Positions 1 through 6,697 of a DNA stretch of 9,899 nt are shown one piece after another. Numbering within the stretch: position 1 is the stretch's first letter; each line of letters begins with the position of its first letter. Made by a program: the position numbers and the translations under genes. The notes below the pieces were generated by a model, which saw only the letters and a list, made by a program, of their open reading frames with translations, was not told where the DNA came from and searched no databases. Source of the stretch: Actinomycetota bacterium (GTDB taxonomy: Bacteria > Actinomycetota > Acidimicrobiia > Acidimicrobiales > Ilumatobacteraceae); NCBI GenBank assembly GCA_010024485.1, contig RGGX01000037.1, positions 1-9,899 of the forward strand, given 5' to 3'.

Positions 1-2
1 AT

Positions 3-2594
3 CTCCCGTCCGAGGCCGTCGAACGTCTCTCCTACGAGCTCGAGGTCATCGCCTCGATGGGCTTCTCGTCGTACTTCCTCATCGTCTGGGACCTGATCCG
101 TCACGCCCGCGACTCCGGCATCCGCGTCGGACCGGGTCGCGGCTCGGCAGCGGGTTGCGCGGTGGCGTACTGCCTGTGGATCACCGATCTCGACCCGATC
201 CGGTACGACCTGCTCTTCGAGCGCTTCCTCAACCCGTCCCGCATCTCGATGCCCGACATCGACATGGACTTCGACTCGCGTTACCGCGACGAGATGATCC
301 GGTACGCGGCCGCCAAGTACGGGCGAGACCACGTGGCGCAGATCATCACCTTCGGCACCATCAAGGCCCGCAACGCGGTGCGCGACGCCGCGCGGGTGCT
401 CGGCATGCCCTACGCCGCCGGTGACCGGGTGGCCAAGGCGATGCCCCCGCTGGTCATGGGGCGCGACACGCCGCTGCGGTACTGCTTCGAGCAGGACGAG
501 AAGTACGTCGATGGGTACAAGGCCGCCGGCGAGCTGCGCGACATGTACGAGTCGGACCCCGATGTGCGACGCATCGTCGACGTCGCGAAGGGCCTCGAGG
601 GCCTGAAGCGCTCCGACGGCATCCACGCGGCGGCGGTGGTGATCACCAAGGACCCGGTCACCGAATACCTCCCGGTCCAACGGAAACCGGAGTCCAACCA
701 GAACCCGGAGGACGCCCCACTCGTCACCCAGTTCGAGATGCACGGGGTGGAGGAGCTCGGCCTCCTGAAGATGGACTTCCTCGGTCTGCGCAACCTCGAC
801 GTCATCACCGACACCCAGGCCATGGTGCGCGACGGGGGAGCGGCCGACTTCGACATCGACGCCATCCCGCTCGACGACGCAGCCACCTTCGAACTGCTCT
901 CGCGCGGCGACACCATCGGGGTGTTCCAGTTGGAGTCGCCTCCGATGCGTCAACTGCTCAAGGCCCTGGCGCCGAACTCCTTCGAGGACGTCTCCGCTGT
1001 GCTCGCGCTCTATCGGCCCGGCCCGATGAGCGTGAACATGCACTACGACTACGCCGACCGCAAGAACGGCCGGAAGCCGGTGGAGTACTTCCACCCCGAC
1101 GCCGTGGAGGTCCTCGACGACACCTTCGGCCTCATGATCTACCAGGAGAGCGTGATGCGGGTCGCTCAGCGGTTCGCGGGCTACGACCTCGCCCAGGCCG
1201 ACAACCTCCGCAAGGCCTGCGGCAAGAAGCAGCGTGACCTCATGGAGGCCGAGCGGACCAAGTTCGAGGCCGGGTGCGTCGACACCGGCTACGGGGAGGA
1301 GCTCGGCCGCGAGCTCTTCGACGTGATCGAGCGCTTCGCCGACTACGCCTTCAACAAGAGCCACACCTTCGGCTACGGCCTGGTGACCTATCAGACCGCC
1401 TATCTGAAGGCTCACCACCCGGTGGAGTACATGGCGGCCTTGCTCACGAGTGTCAAGGACAAGCTCGACAAGGCAGCCGTCTACCTCGCCGACTGCCGGG
1501 CCGCCGGGATCCCGGTGCTGACCCCCGACATCAACCGGGCTGAGGTCGACTTCACGGCGCTCCCCGTCGATCAGATTCCGCCCGGGCTGGAGGTTCCCCA
1601 CGGCTGCCCCGGGGTGATCGTCTTCGGTCTCTCAGCGGTCCGCAACGTCGGGGTCGGCCTCATGGAGCAACTCCTCGAGGAGCGGCGCGAGAACGGTCCC
1701 TACGAGTCGTTCCACGACTTCGCTGAACGCGCCCCGGAGCCCGTCCTGCATCGCAGGACGGTCGAGTCGCTCATCCGCGCCGGGGCCTTCGACGGGTTCG
1801 GTCACCCACGTCTCGGCCTGCTCGCGGTGTTCGAGCAGATCATCGACTCCACTCTCACTAGGAGGCGCGAGCGCTCCCAGGGCGTCATGAGCCTCTTCGG
1901 CGACTGGGGAGGCGGTGACGATGCCGTCGATACCGGATTCGACGAGAAGGTCGAGATCCCCGATCGCGAGTTCGACAAACCGGAGCGACTCCGCGTCGAG
2001 AAGGAGATGCTCGGCCTCTATGTCTCCGATCACCCGCTCCGCGGCGCCGAGGGGGCACTGCGCCGGCGTGTGGAGCGCTCGATCACCGACCTCGAGTCGA
2101 TGGATGACGGCTCAATCGTGGTGGTCGGCGGGGTGGTGACGACGCTGGCTCGCAAGTACACCCGCGCGGGGGATCAGATGGCCTCGTTCGTGCTCGAGGA
2201 CCTGGCTGCCTCCATCGAGGTCACGGTGTTCCCGCGCACCCTCGCGGCTCAGGGGCACAAACTCCAGGACGACGTCATCGTGGCCGTGAAGGGACGCCTC
2301 GATCGGCGCGACGAGTCCCGCTTCGGTCTGATCGCCACGGAGATCACCGCCCTCGACGGTTTGAGCGACGGTCCGGCAGCCCTGTTGACGGTGCGACTCG
2401 GTTCCAACCACCTCGATGACGGGGGAGTCGACCGACTGCGCGAGATCATCAGCGAGCATCCGGGACGCACCCCGGTCGAGATCGAGATCCCGCAGGGGCA
2501 GACGGTCCGACTGCCCGACGGCTACCGGGTCGACGTCGATCGGGTGATCGGCGAGATCCGGGTCGCATTCGGACATGACGCGGTCCGGCTCTGA
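3..2594 (+). CDS. dnaE: DNA polymerase III subunit alpha, 5'-truncated by window edge
   Basis: This is the replicative polymerase catalytic subunit. The frame is open from base 3, so the true start lies outside the window and the first ATG at 57 is internal. 863 residues remain; bacterial DnaE proteins are usually near 1,150-1,200, so the N-terminal PHP domain is mostly missing. Numbering from base 3, GPGRGS (43-48) lies in the polymerase active-site region. PDIDMDFD (84-91) carries two catalytic aspartates, and D258 in KMDFLGL is the expected third. YRPGPM (337-342) and NKSHTFGYG (451-459) are further family signatures. A QGVMSLFG segment (626-633) resembles the internal beta-clamp-binding motif. 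An OB-fold starts near 705 (IVVVGG through the TVFP near 743), and the natural C-terminus follows. The single-aspartate-triad layout and the OB-fold fit the DnaE group, not PolC. DnaE1 (replicative) is favoured over the DnaE2 mutagenesis form because of the clamp motif, but the missing N-terminus prevents certainty. Confidence 0.97.
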   Translation, partial: LPSEAVERLSYELEVIASMGFSSYFLIVWDLIRHARDSGIRVGPGRGSAAGCAVAYCLWITDLDPIRYDLLFERFLNPSRISMPDIDMDFDSRYRDEMIRYAAAKYGRDHVAQIITFGTIKARNAVRDAARVLGMPYAAGDRVAKAMPPLVMGRDTPLRYCFEQDEKYVDGYKAAGELRDMYESDPDVRRIVDVAKGLEGLKRSDGIHAAAVVITKDPVTEYLPVQRKPESNQNPEDAPLVTQFEMHGVEELGLLKMDFLGLRNLDVITDTQAMVRDGGAADFDIDAIPLDDAATFELLSRGDTIGVFQLESPPMRQLLKALAPNSFEDVSAVLALYRPGPMSVNMHYDYADRKNGRKPVEYFHPDAVEVLDDTFGLMIYQESVMRVAQRFAGYDLAQADNLRKACGKKQRDLMEAERTKFEAGCVDTGYGEELGRELFDVIERFADYAFNKSHTFGYGLVTYQTAYLKAHHPVEYMAALLTSVKDKLDKAAVYLADCRAAGIPVLTPDINRAEVDFTALPVDQIPPGLEVPHGCPGVIVFGLSAVRNVGVGLMEQLLEERRENGPYESFHDFAERAPEPVLHRRTVESLIRAGAFDGFGHPRLGLLAVFEQIIDSTLTRRRERSQGVMSLFGDWGGGDDAVDTGFDEKVEIPDREFDKPERLRVEKEMLGLYVSDHPLRGAEGALRRRVERSITDLESMDDGSIVVVGGVVTTLARKYTRAGDQMASFVLEDLAASIEVTVFPRTLAAQGHKLQDDVIVAVKGRLDRRDESRFGLIATEITALDGLSDGPAALLTVRLGSNHLDDGGVDRLREIISEHPGRTPVEIEIPQGQTVRLPDGYRVDVDRVIGEIRVAFGHDAVRL

Positions 2595-2602
2595 ACGCCG
2601 AC

Positions 2603-2633
2603 TTGTCCGGCCGTCGTCCTGAGATGGCAGAAT
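2603..2633 (+). promoter_or_regulatory. weak candidate promoter before the 2665 gene
   Basis: The 70-base gap after dnaE contains TTGTCC (2603-2608) and CAGAAT (2628-2633), separated by 19 bases. That is near the sigma-70-like -35/-10 consensus but with a long spacer. TACCGT (2647-2652) is an alternative -10. The gene may instead be read through from dnaE, since no terminator is visible between them. Confidence 0.25.
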
Positions 2634-2652
2634 GTAGGGGTATGCCTACCGT

Positions 2653-2662
2653 GGGAGAGGGG
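2653..2662 (+). promoter_or_regulatory. Shine-Dalgarno sequence for the 2665 gene
   Basis: The purine run GGGAGAGGGG ends two bases before the ATG at 2665. Its GGAG core lies about 8 bases upstream of that ATG. This decides the start at 2665 and contrasts with the other monocistronic starts in the window, which lack such a sequence. Confidence 0.7.
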
Positions 2663-2664
2663 TT

Positions 2665-3321
2665 ATGTCGGTAGAAGTGGTGACGAACGACGCGAGTGCG
2701 GTCACCGACACACAACTCGATGAGATGGCCTCCCTCGGGGGAGCCTTCGACATCGGCGCCATCTCGAAGGCCCGCGAGGAGTGGGTCCTGTCGACGACGG
2801 CCCGCATCGGCTCGACCCTCCACGGCTTCACCTTCTCCACGCTCGAGCGCATCGGCGGCACCCCGTGCGTGCTCATCGGCATGATGAGCACCAAGCGTCA
2901 CGCCAAGCGCGAGACCGTGCTGCGGGGGCTCATGAAGGAGGCCTTCCACCGCGCGCTCATGGCCTTCCCCGACGAGGACGTGGTGGTCGGATCGCGATTT
3001 GTCTCCGCTGACGCGATGGTCATCCTGAAGGACCTCGACGATGTCACCCCACGCCCGGGGGCCCGAGCGGTGGGTGAGGAGCGCGCCTGGGGGCGACGGC
3101 TCGCCAAGCGGTTCGGTGTCGATGCCTCCTACGAGGCCGAGTCGTTCACCGTCGCTGCCGACGGCCGTGACGGATTTGTCGATCACGAGGCCCTGAAGCC
3201 CGAGAAGGTGTCGGCCGCCCAGCGCAAACTGCTCTCCGGGGTCGATGACAAGCGCGGAGGCGTGCTGATCGCCTACGGCTGGACGATGGCCGAGGATCTC
3301 GTCAAACTCGGCGCCCGCTGA
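2665..3321 (+). CDS. hypothetical protein, probably conserved, coupled to nitroreductase
   Basis: I do not recognise this 218-residue protein. The ATG has a strong purine-rich Shine-Dalgarno sequence. It looks like a soluble cytoplasmic protein, with no signal peptide and no membrane span. After a variable acidic N-terminus (1-35), residues 40-165 alternate predicted strands and helices: a strand-like stretch around 55-75 (HGFTFSTLERIGGTPCVLIG), a basic helix STKRHAKRETVLRGLMKEAF (75-94), a hydrophobic strand near 104-121, then GEERAWGRRLAKRFGVD (137-153). This order loosely recalls a GNAT-like alpha/beta fold, but I see no clear acetyl-CoA loop, so that is speculation. The lysine-rich C-terminal part (175-218) includes VSAAQRKLLSG. 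The stop is one base before the nitroreductase ATG, so the two are probably co-translated. Base composition and codon use match the neighbours, so nothing suggests recent transfer. Confidence 0.85.
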   Translation: MSVEVVTNDASAVTDTQLDEMASLGGAFDIGAISKAREEWVLSTTARIGSTLHGFTFSTLERIGGTPCVLIGMMSTKRHAKRETVLRGLMKEAFHRALMAFPDEDVVVGSRFVSADAMVILKDLDDVTPRPGARAVGEERAWGRRLAKRFGVDASYEAESFTVAADGRDGFVDHEALKPEKVSAAQRKLLSGVDDKRGGVLIAYGWTMAEDLVKLGAR

Positions 3322-3322
3322 C

Positions 3323-3928
3323 ATGGCCGACCTCTCCGAGGTCGTCCGCAACCGACGGATGAGTCGGTCGTTCACCACCGAGGAGGTGGACTCCGCCGCG
3401 ATCGAGCGGATCATCTCCCTCGCGAGCCGGGCTCCCAGCGCCGGCAAGGCCCAGGGCTGGCACGTCGTCAGCCTCGTCGGAGACGAGACCGCCTCCTACT
3501 GGGACGCGACACTCCCGGGGCAGCGACGCGACGACTTCACGTGGCCCGGACTGCTCCGGGCTCCCGTCATCCTGGTGCTCGTCGCCGATCCCGACGCCTA
3601 CGTCGAGCGCTACGGGGAGAGCGACAAGGCCCACACCGGCCTCGGTGAGGGTCGTGATGCCTGGCCGGTGCCCTACTGGACCGTCGACGCCTCGATGGCG
3701 GCGATGGTGATCCTGCTGGCGGCTGAGGACGAGGGGCTGGGAGCCCTGTTCTTCGGGCCGTTCGGTGCCACCGAGAGGGTTCGGGAGGCGCTCGGAGTGC
3801 CACCCTCGATGGAGATCGTGGCCACCATCGCGATCGGCCACCGCGATCCGTCGGTCGAGCATCGGGGTCGCAGCGCCGGACGCCCCCGTCGCTCAGTCGA
3901 CGAGATCGTCCACCGCGGGGTCTGGTGA
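3323..3928 (+). CDS. nitroreductase-family flavoprotein
   Basis: A 201-residue protein of the nitroreductase family: FMN-dependent, NAD(P)H-using oxidoreductases that usually act as dimers. Visible signatures are the N-terminal RNRRMSRSFT (9-18), equivalent to the family's RRSxRxF phosphate-contacting segment; RAPSAGKAQGWHVV (36-49), matching APSxxNxQpw but with Lys for the usual Asn; the central helix around 121-136; and GLGALFFGPF (138-147) with LGVPPSMEIVATIAIGH (157-173), the flavin-domain C-terminal half. A basic tail (181-190) and DEIVHRGVW end the protein, as in many actinobacterial members. The physiological substrate cannot be read from sequence. Translation probably depends on the preceding gene (TGA-C-ATG junction, no good Shine-Dalgarno sequence). 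The last 36 bases overlap the 3' end of the reverse-strand DUF255 gene. Confidence 0.9.
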   Translation: MADLSEVVRNRRMSRSFTTEEVDSAAIERIISLASRAPSAGKAQGWHVVSLVGDETASYWDATLPGQRRDDFTWPGLLRAPVILVLVADPDAYVERYGESDKAHTGLGEGRDAWPVPYWTVDASMAAMVILLAAEDEGLGALFFGPFGATERVREALGVPPSMEIVATIAIGHRDPSVEHRGRSAGRPRRSVDEIVHRGVW

Positions 3929-5914
3929 CACCTCGGACCCGGTGAGTCGGGCCAGCAGGGCCGGAGGTGAATCGACGGGCAGATCACACACGTGATCGCG
4001 GCAGACGTAGGCGAGGCCCTCCCTCCGGTCCGTCCACAGCGGTGACTCGAAGGGCTCCCCCCAGGCGAGGACCATGTCGGGTCGCCAGACCGCTCGGGCC
4101 ACACGGACGAGCTCGGGCTGGTCGCCCGGGATGACGACCTCGGTGATGCCGCGATGTCGCACCTCCAGCGCCGCCAGTGCGTTGGAGAGCGCTGTGGGGG
4201 TCTGCTCCACGAGGGCGCCGATCAGTGCCAGGATCCGGTCAGCGTGGTTCAGGTAGCGCGACTCACCGGTGAGGGCCGCGAGACGGATCAGGGCCAGGGC
4301 CGCGGTCGAGTTGGCCGACGGGACCGCCTGGTCGTGGAGATCCTTCTGCCGAACCACGAGTTGCTCGGCATCGTCGGCGGTGGTGAAGAGCCCGCCGTGG
4401 ACCGCGTCCCAGAAGTGGTCGAGCATGGTGTCGGCGGTCGCGACGGCGAGTCGCGTCCACTCGGCGCGGCCGGTCGCCTCGCCGAGGCGGGTGAAGGCGT
4501 CGACGAGCGCCGCGTGATCGGCGGCGAGGGCTCCATGTCGCGCCCGGGGCTCACCCTCGGCCTGCCAGGACCGCAACCAGCGGCCGTCCGCGGTGCGCAT
4601 CTCGCGCACGAGGAACCGTCCGATCTCCTCGGCGGACTCCACCCAGTCGGGACGTTCCAGGGCGGCTGCGGCGTCGAGCAACGAGGAGATGAAGAGGGCG
4701 TTCCACTCGGTGAGCACCTTGTCGTCGCGGCCCGGTCTGGGGCGTGATGCCCGGGCCTCGAGAAGGCGCTGGCGCAACCGTTCCACCTCGGGGGGCCGGA
4801 TGAGCTCCCCACGGTGATCGAGGCGGTTCGGGATGCTGCGACCCTCGAAGTTGCCGGACTCGGAGATGCCGAACCACTCCATGGCGACCTCGGCCTCCTC
4901 GCCGAGCACCTCTCGGACCTCGGCCGGGGTCCAGGTGTAGAACCAACCCTCGACCGAGGTCCCGTCGGGCGCGGGTGAGTCGGCGTCCTCCGCCGAGTGG
5001 ATTCCTCCGGCGGGATCACGGAGTGTTCCGAGGACGTAGCCGACGGTCTCCTCCACCACCAGGCGCCAGTCGTCGCGGCGGAACAGCGACCAGCCCTGTC
5101 GGTACGCGCGGATGAGGAGGGCCTGGTCGTAGAGCATCTTCTCGAAGTGGGGCACCAGCCACTGACGGTCGACCGAGTACCGCGCGAAGCCGCCGCCGAG
5201 GTGGTCGTACATGCCGCCCGACGCCATGGCGTCGAGGGTGGTTGTCGTCACGTCGCGCGGCCCGTCGCCGCCGCTCGTCATGTAGGCGCGCATGATCAAC
5301 TCGAGGTGGAAGGTCGACGGGAACTTCGGCGCCTGGCCGAAACCGCCCCACTCGTCATCGAACGCCGAGGCGAGACGGCTGAGCACGTCGTTGACGGTCT
5401 CAAGGGACGGGAGGCCCTCGGTCGGAGTCACCGAGGAGGAGGCGCCGATCGCCTGCACGAGCGCGGTGGCGTTCGCGTCGAGGTCCTCACGCCGGTTCTC
5501 CCACACATCGGTGAGCGCGTCGATGAGTTTGAGGAAGGCCGGCTTGGGATAGTACGTGCCTCCCCAGAACGGTCGTCCGTCGTGGTCGAGTACGGCGGTG
5601 AGGGGCCACCCGCCCCGACCGGTCAGCGCGACGACGGCGTCCATGTACACCGAGTCGACATCGGGTCGCTCCTCGCGGTCGACCTTGATGTTGACGAACC
5701 GCTCGTTCATCGCTCTCGCGACCTCGTCGTCCTCGAAGCACTCATGGGCCATCACGTGGCACCAGTGGCAGGCCGAGTAGCCGACGCTCAACAGGACCGG
5801 GACATCGCGGCGACGCGCCTCATCGAAGGCCTCCTGCCCCCACGGGAACCAGTCGACAGGATTCTCTCGGTGCTGCCGGAGGTAGGGGGAGGTCTCACCG
5901 GAGAGGCGGTTCAC
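3893..5914 (-). CDS. DUF255/YyaL-type thioredoxin-domain protein
   Basis: A 673-residue protein of the thioredoxin-domain family that includes Bacillus YyaL and animal SPATA20. The GTG start at 5914 gives a beginning (NRLSGETSPYLRQH) that fits the family's usual N-terminus and full length. The N-terminal thioredoxin-like domain (about 1-160) has NPVDWFPWGQEAF (18-30) and the redox-type motif C49-H-W-C52 followed by HVMAHECFED. NIKVDREERPDVD (75-87) and GGWPLTAVL (101-109) are also family hallmarks. From about 170 the protein resembles an (alpha/alpha)-barrel of the six-hairpin glycosidase/epimerase type, with GGFGQAPKFPS (190-200), GGMYDHLGGGFARYSVD (233-249) and PHFEKMLYDQA (255-265). No signal peptide is seen, so it is probably cytoplasmic. 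The biochemical role of the family is poorly defined. The open frame extends 247 codons further upstream, but that part lies antisense to the groES-like gene and hisI and looks spurious. Confidence 0.95.
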   Translation of the reverse strand: MNRLSGETSPYLRQHRENPVDWFPWGQEAFDEARRRDVPVLLSVGYSACHWCHVMAHECFEDDEVARAMNERFVNIKVDREERPDVDSVYMDAVVALTGRGGWPLTAVLDHDGRPFWGGTYYPKPAFLKLIDALTDVWENRREDLDANATALVQAIGASSSVTPTEGLPSLETVNDVLSRLASAFDDEWGGFGQAPKFPSTFHLELIMRAYMTSGGDGPRDVTTTTLDAMASGGMYDHLGGGFARYSVDRQWLVPHFEKMLYDQALLIRAYRQGWSLFRRDDWRLVVEETVGYVLGTLRDPAGGIHSAEDADSPAPDGTSVEGWFYTWTPAEVREVLGEEAEVAMEWFGISESGNFEGRSIPNRLDHRGELIRPPEVERLRQRLLEARASRPRPGRDDKVLTEWNALFISSLLDAAAALERPDWVESAEEIGRFLVREMRTADGRWLRSWQAEGEPRARHGALAADHAALVDAFTRLGEATGRAEWTRLAVATADTMLDHFWDAVHGGLFTTADDAEQLVVRQKDLHDQAVPSANSTAALALIRLAALTGESRYLNHADRILALIGALVEQTPTALSNALAALEVRHRGITEVVIPGDQPELVRVARAVWRPDMVLAWGEPFESPLWTDRREGLAYVCRDHVCDLPVDSPPALLARLTGSEVSPDPAVDDLVD

Positions 5915-5921
5915 GCGGACG

Positions 5922-5927
5922 ACCCTA
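5922..5927 (-). promoter_or_regulatory. -10 element of DUF255 gene, near-leaderless start
   Basis: Read on the minus strand, TAGGGT lies 7 bases before the GTG start codon at 5914. Transcription would therefore begin at or within a base of the start codon. The hexamer sits within the 8-base palindrome CCCTAGGG (5923-5930). The AGGG inside it could also serve as a weak Shine-Dalgarno sequence at 8 bases, so the leaderless reading is not forced here. No recognisable -35 box is present. Confidence 0.5.
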
Positions 5928-5972
5928 GGGGCCGTCGGCTCGCCCCGCAGGACGGACCCGCAACAGCGCCGG

Positions 5973-5978
5973 TACCCT
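5973..5978 (+). promoter_or_regulatory. -10 element of groES-like gene, leaderless start
   Basis: TACCCT is followed by six bases and then the GTG start at 5985, which places a normal transcription start exactly on the start codon. The 20 bases before the GTG contain no purine-rich ribosome binding sequence. A -35 box is not evident. It faces the divergent DUF255 promoter in the same 70-base gap, so the upstream promoter regions overlap. Confidence 0.5.
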
Positions 5979-5984
5979 CGCCGC

Positions 5985-6311
5985 GTGACGTCGCCGGCCG
6001 ACAAACTCCCCATCAAGATGCTCAACGACCGTCTGCTGGTCCGGATCGGACGCGATGACGGCGAGCGTCGTTCCTCGGGCGGGATCCTCATCCCGGCGAC
6101 GGCGCAGATGTCGAAACGGCTCATCTGGGCGGAGGTCGTGGCCCTCGGCCAGAACGTCCGGGTCGCCGAGGTGGGTGACCTGGTGCTGTTCTCACCCGAC
6201 GACCGGTACGAGGTCGAGGTGCAGGGAGAGGACCTGATCATGCTGCGCGAGCGCGACCTCCATGCCGTCGCCGCCGAGCGGATCGAGGCATCGACCGGCC
6301 TGTACCTGTAG
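5985..6311 (+). CDS. stand-alone GroES/Cpn10-like co-chaperonin
   Basis: A 108-residue protein of the Cpn10 (GroES) family, which caps the GroEL cage. MLNDRLLVR (12-20) matches the family's N-terminal PLxDRVLV strand. GERRSSGGILIPATA (26-40) corresponds to the mobile loop, with I34-L35-I36 at the hydrophobic tripeptide that contacts GroEL. AEVVALGQN (49-57), VGDLVLFSPDD (63-73) and EDLIMLRERDLHAV (82-95) cover the remaining barrel strands. About a dozen residues ending in STGLYL extend beyond the usual Cpn10 end. I recall similar tails in other actinobacterial orphan GroES-like proteins. No groEL lies beside it, so it is probably a paralogue rather than the main GroES, and whether it works with GroEL is unknown. 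The GTG start is chosen because it follows the -10 element directly and leaves a full N-terminal strand. It lies 20 bases before hisI. Confidence 0.9.
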   Translation: MTSPADKLPIKMLNDRLLVRIGRDDGERRSSGGILIPATAQMSKRLIWAEVVALGQNVRVAEVGDLVLFSPDDRYEVEVQGEDLIMLRERDLHAVAAERIEASTGLYL

Positions 6312-6319
6312 GTCGTCCC

Positions 6320-6325
6320 TAGGCT
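6320..6325 (+). promoter_or_regulatory. -10 element of hisI, leaderless start
   Basis: TAGGCT is followed by six bases (GATCGC) and the GTG start at 6332, the same geometry as at the groES-like gene. Any -35 region would lie inside the end of that gene; none is recognisable. Its AGG is a minimal Shine-Dalgarno alternative. If real, this starts a hisI-trpE-ygfZ transcript with no room for an attenuator leader. Confidence 0.45.
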
Positions 6326-6331
6326 GATCGC

Positions 6332-6697
6332 GTGGACGAGAGCACCAACTGGGTTCCGGTGGAGGCCACAGCCGAGCTGTTGGCCAGGGTCCGCTTCGAT
6401 GAGCGGGGCCTGGTGCCCGCCATCGCCCAGGACGCCGACAGCGGCGAGGTGCTCATGCTGGCCTGGATGAACGCCGAGTCGCTGTCGATGACGCTGGCCG
6501 AGGGTCGCATGGTCTACTGGTCGCGTAGCCGGTCCGAACTGTGGCGCAAGGGGGACACGAGCGGCGATCACCAGGACGTCCGGTGGGCTCGCTACGACTG
6601 CGACGGCGACACCCTGTTGTTCGGGGTGACCCAACACGGTCGGGGCGCCTGCCACACCGGTGAGCGCACCTGCTTCTTCCGGTCGCTCGAAACATGA
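6332..6697 (+). CDS. hisI: phosphoribosyl-AMP cyclohydrolase
   Basis: A 121-residue monofunctional HisI that opens the adenine ring of phosphoribosyl-AMP, the third step of histidine biosynthesis; there is no fused HisE domain. Family motifs run in order: GLVPAIAQDADSGEVLMLAW (26-45), VYWSRSRSELWRKGDTSG (61-78), the acidic metal site D89-C-D-G-D93, and ACHTGERTCFF (106-116). C90, C107 and C114 are the expected zinc ligands and H108 is the conserved His of CHTG. One variation is SGDHQ where many relatives read SGHxQ. The GTG start follows a -10-like element. The last four bases (ATGA) overlap the trpE start, implying translational coupling. Mycobacteria also carry hisI shortly upstream of trpE, which supports the call. 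Confidence 0.96.
   Translation: MDESTNWVPVEATAELLARVRFDERGLVPAIAQDADSGEVLMLAWMNAESLSMTLAEGRMVYWSRSRSELWRKGDTSGDHQDVRWARYDCDGDTLLFGVTQHGRGACHTGERTCFFRSLET

Noticed and set aside
57..59. ATG as the start of dnaE
   Set aside because: The frame is open back to base 3 and the upstream residues (SYELEVIASMG) continue the DnaE family sequence, so this ATG is internal.
2449..3447. 332-residue reverse frame across the end of dnaE, the hypothetical gene and nitroreductase
   Set aside because: It crosses three genes on the other strand, and its composition is typical of antisense frames in G+C-rich DNA.
3937..3953. possible hairpin (CCCG...CGGG) as a bidirectional terminator
   Set aside because: Only four paired bases with a mismatch next to them, no U-tract, and it lies inside DUF255 coding sequence.
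4997..6058. 353-residue open frame on the + strand opposite the DUF255 gene
   Set aside because: It is a shadow frame from high G+C codon use, lacks any recognisable domain, and the opposite strand has clear family motifs throughout.
5915..6655. 247-codon upstream extension of the DUF255 reading frame
   Set aside because: It is antisense to the groES-like gene and hisI, has low-complexity Arg/Ser-rich composition, and the family N-terminus (NRLSGETSPYL) begins exactly at the GTG at 5914.
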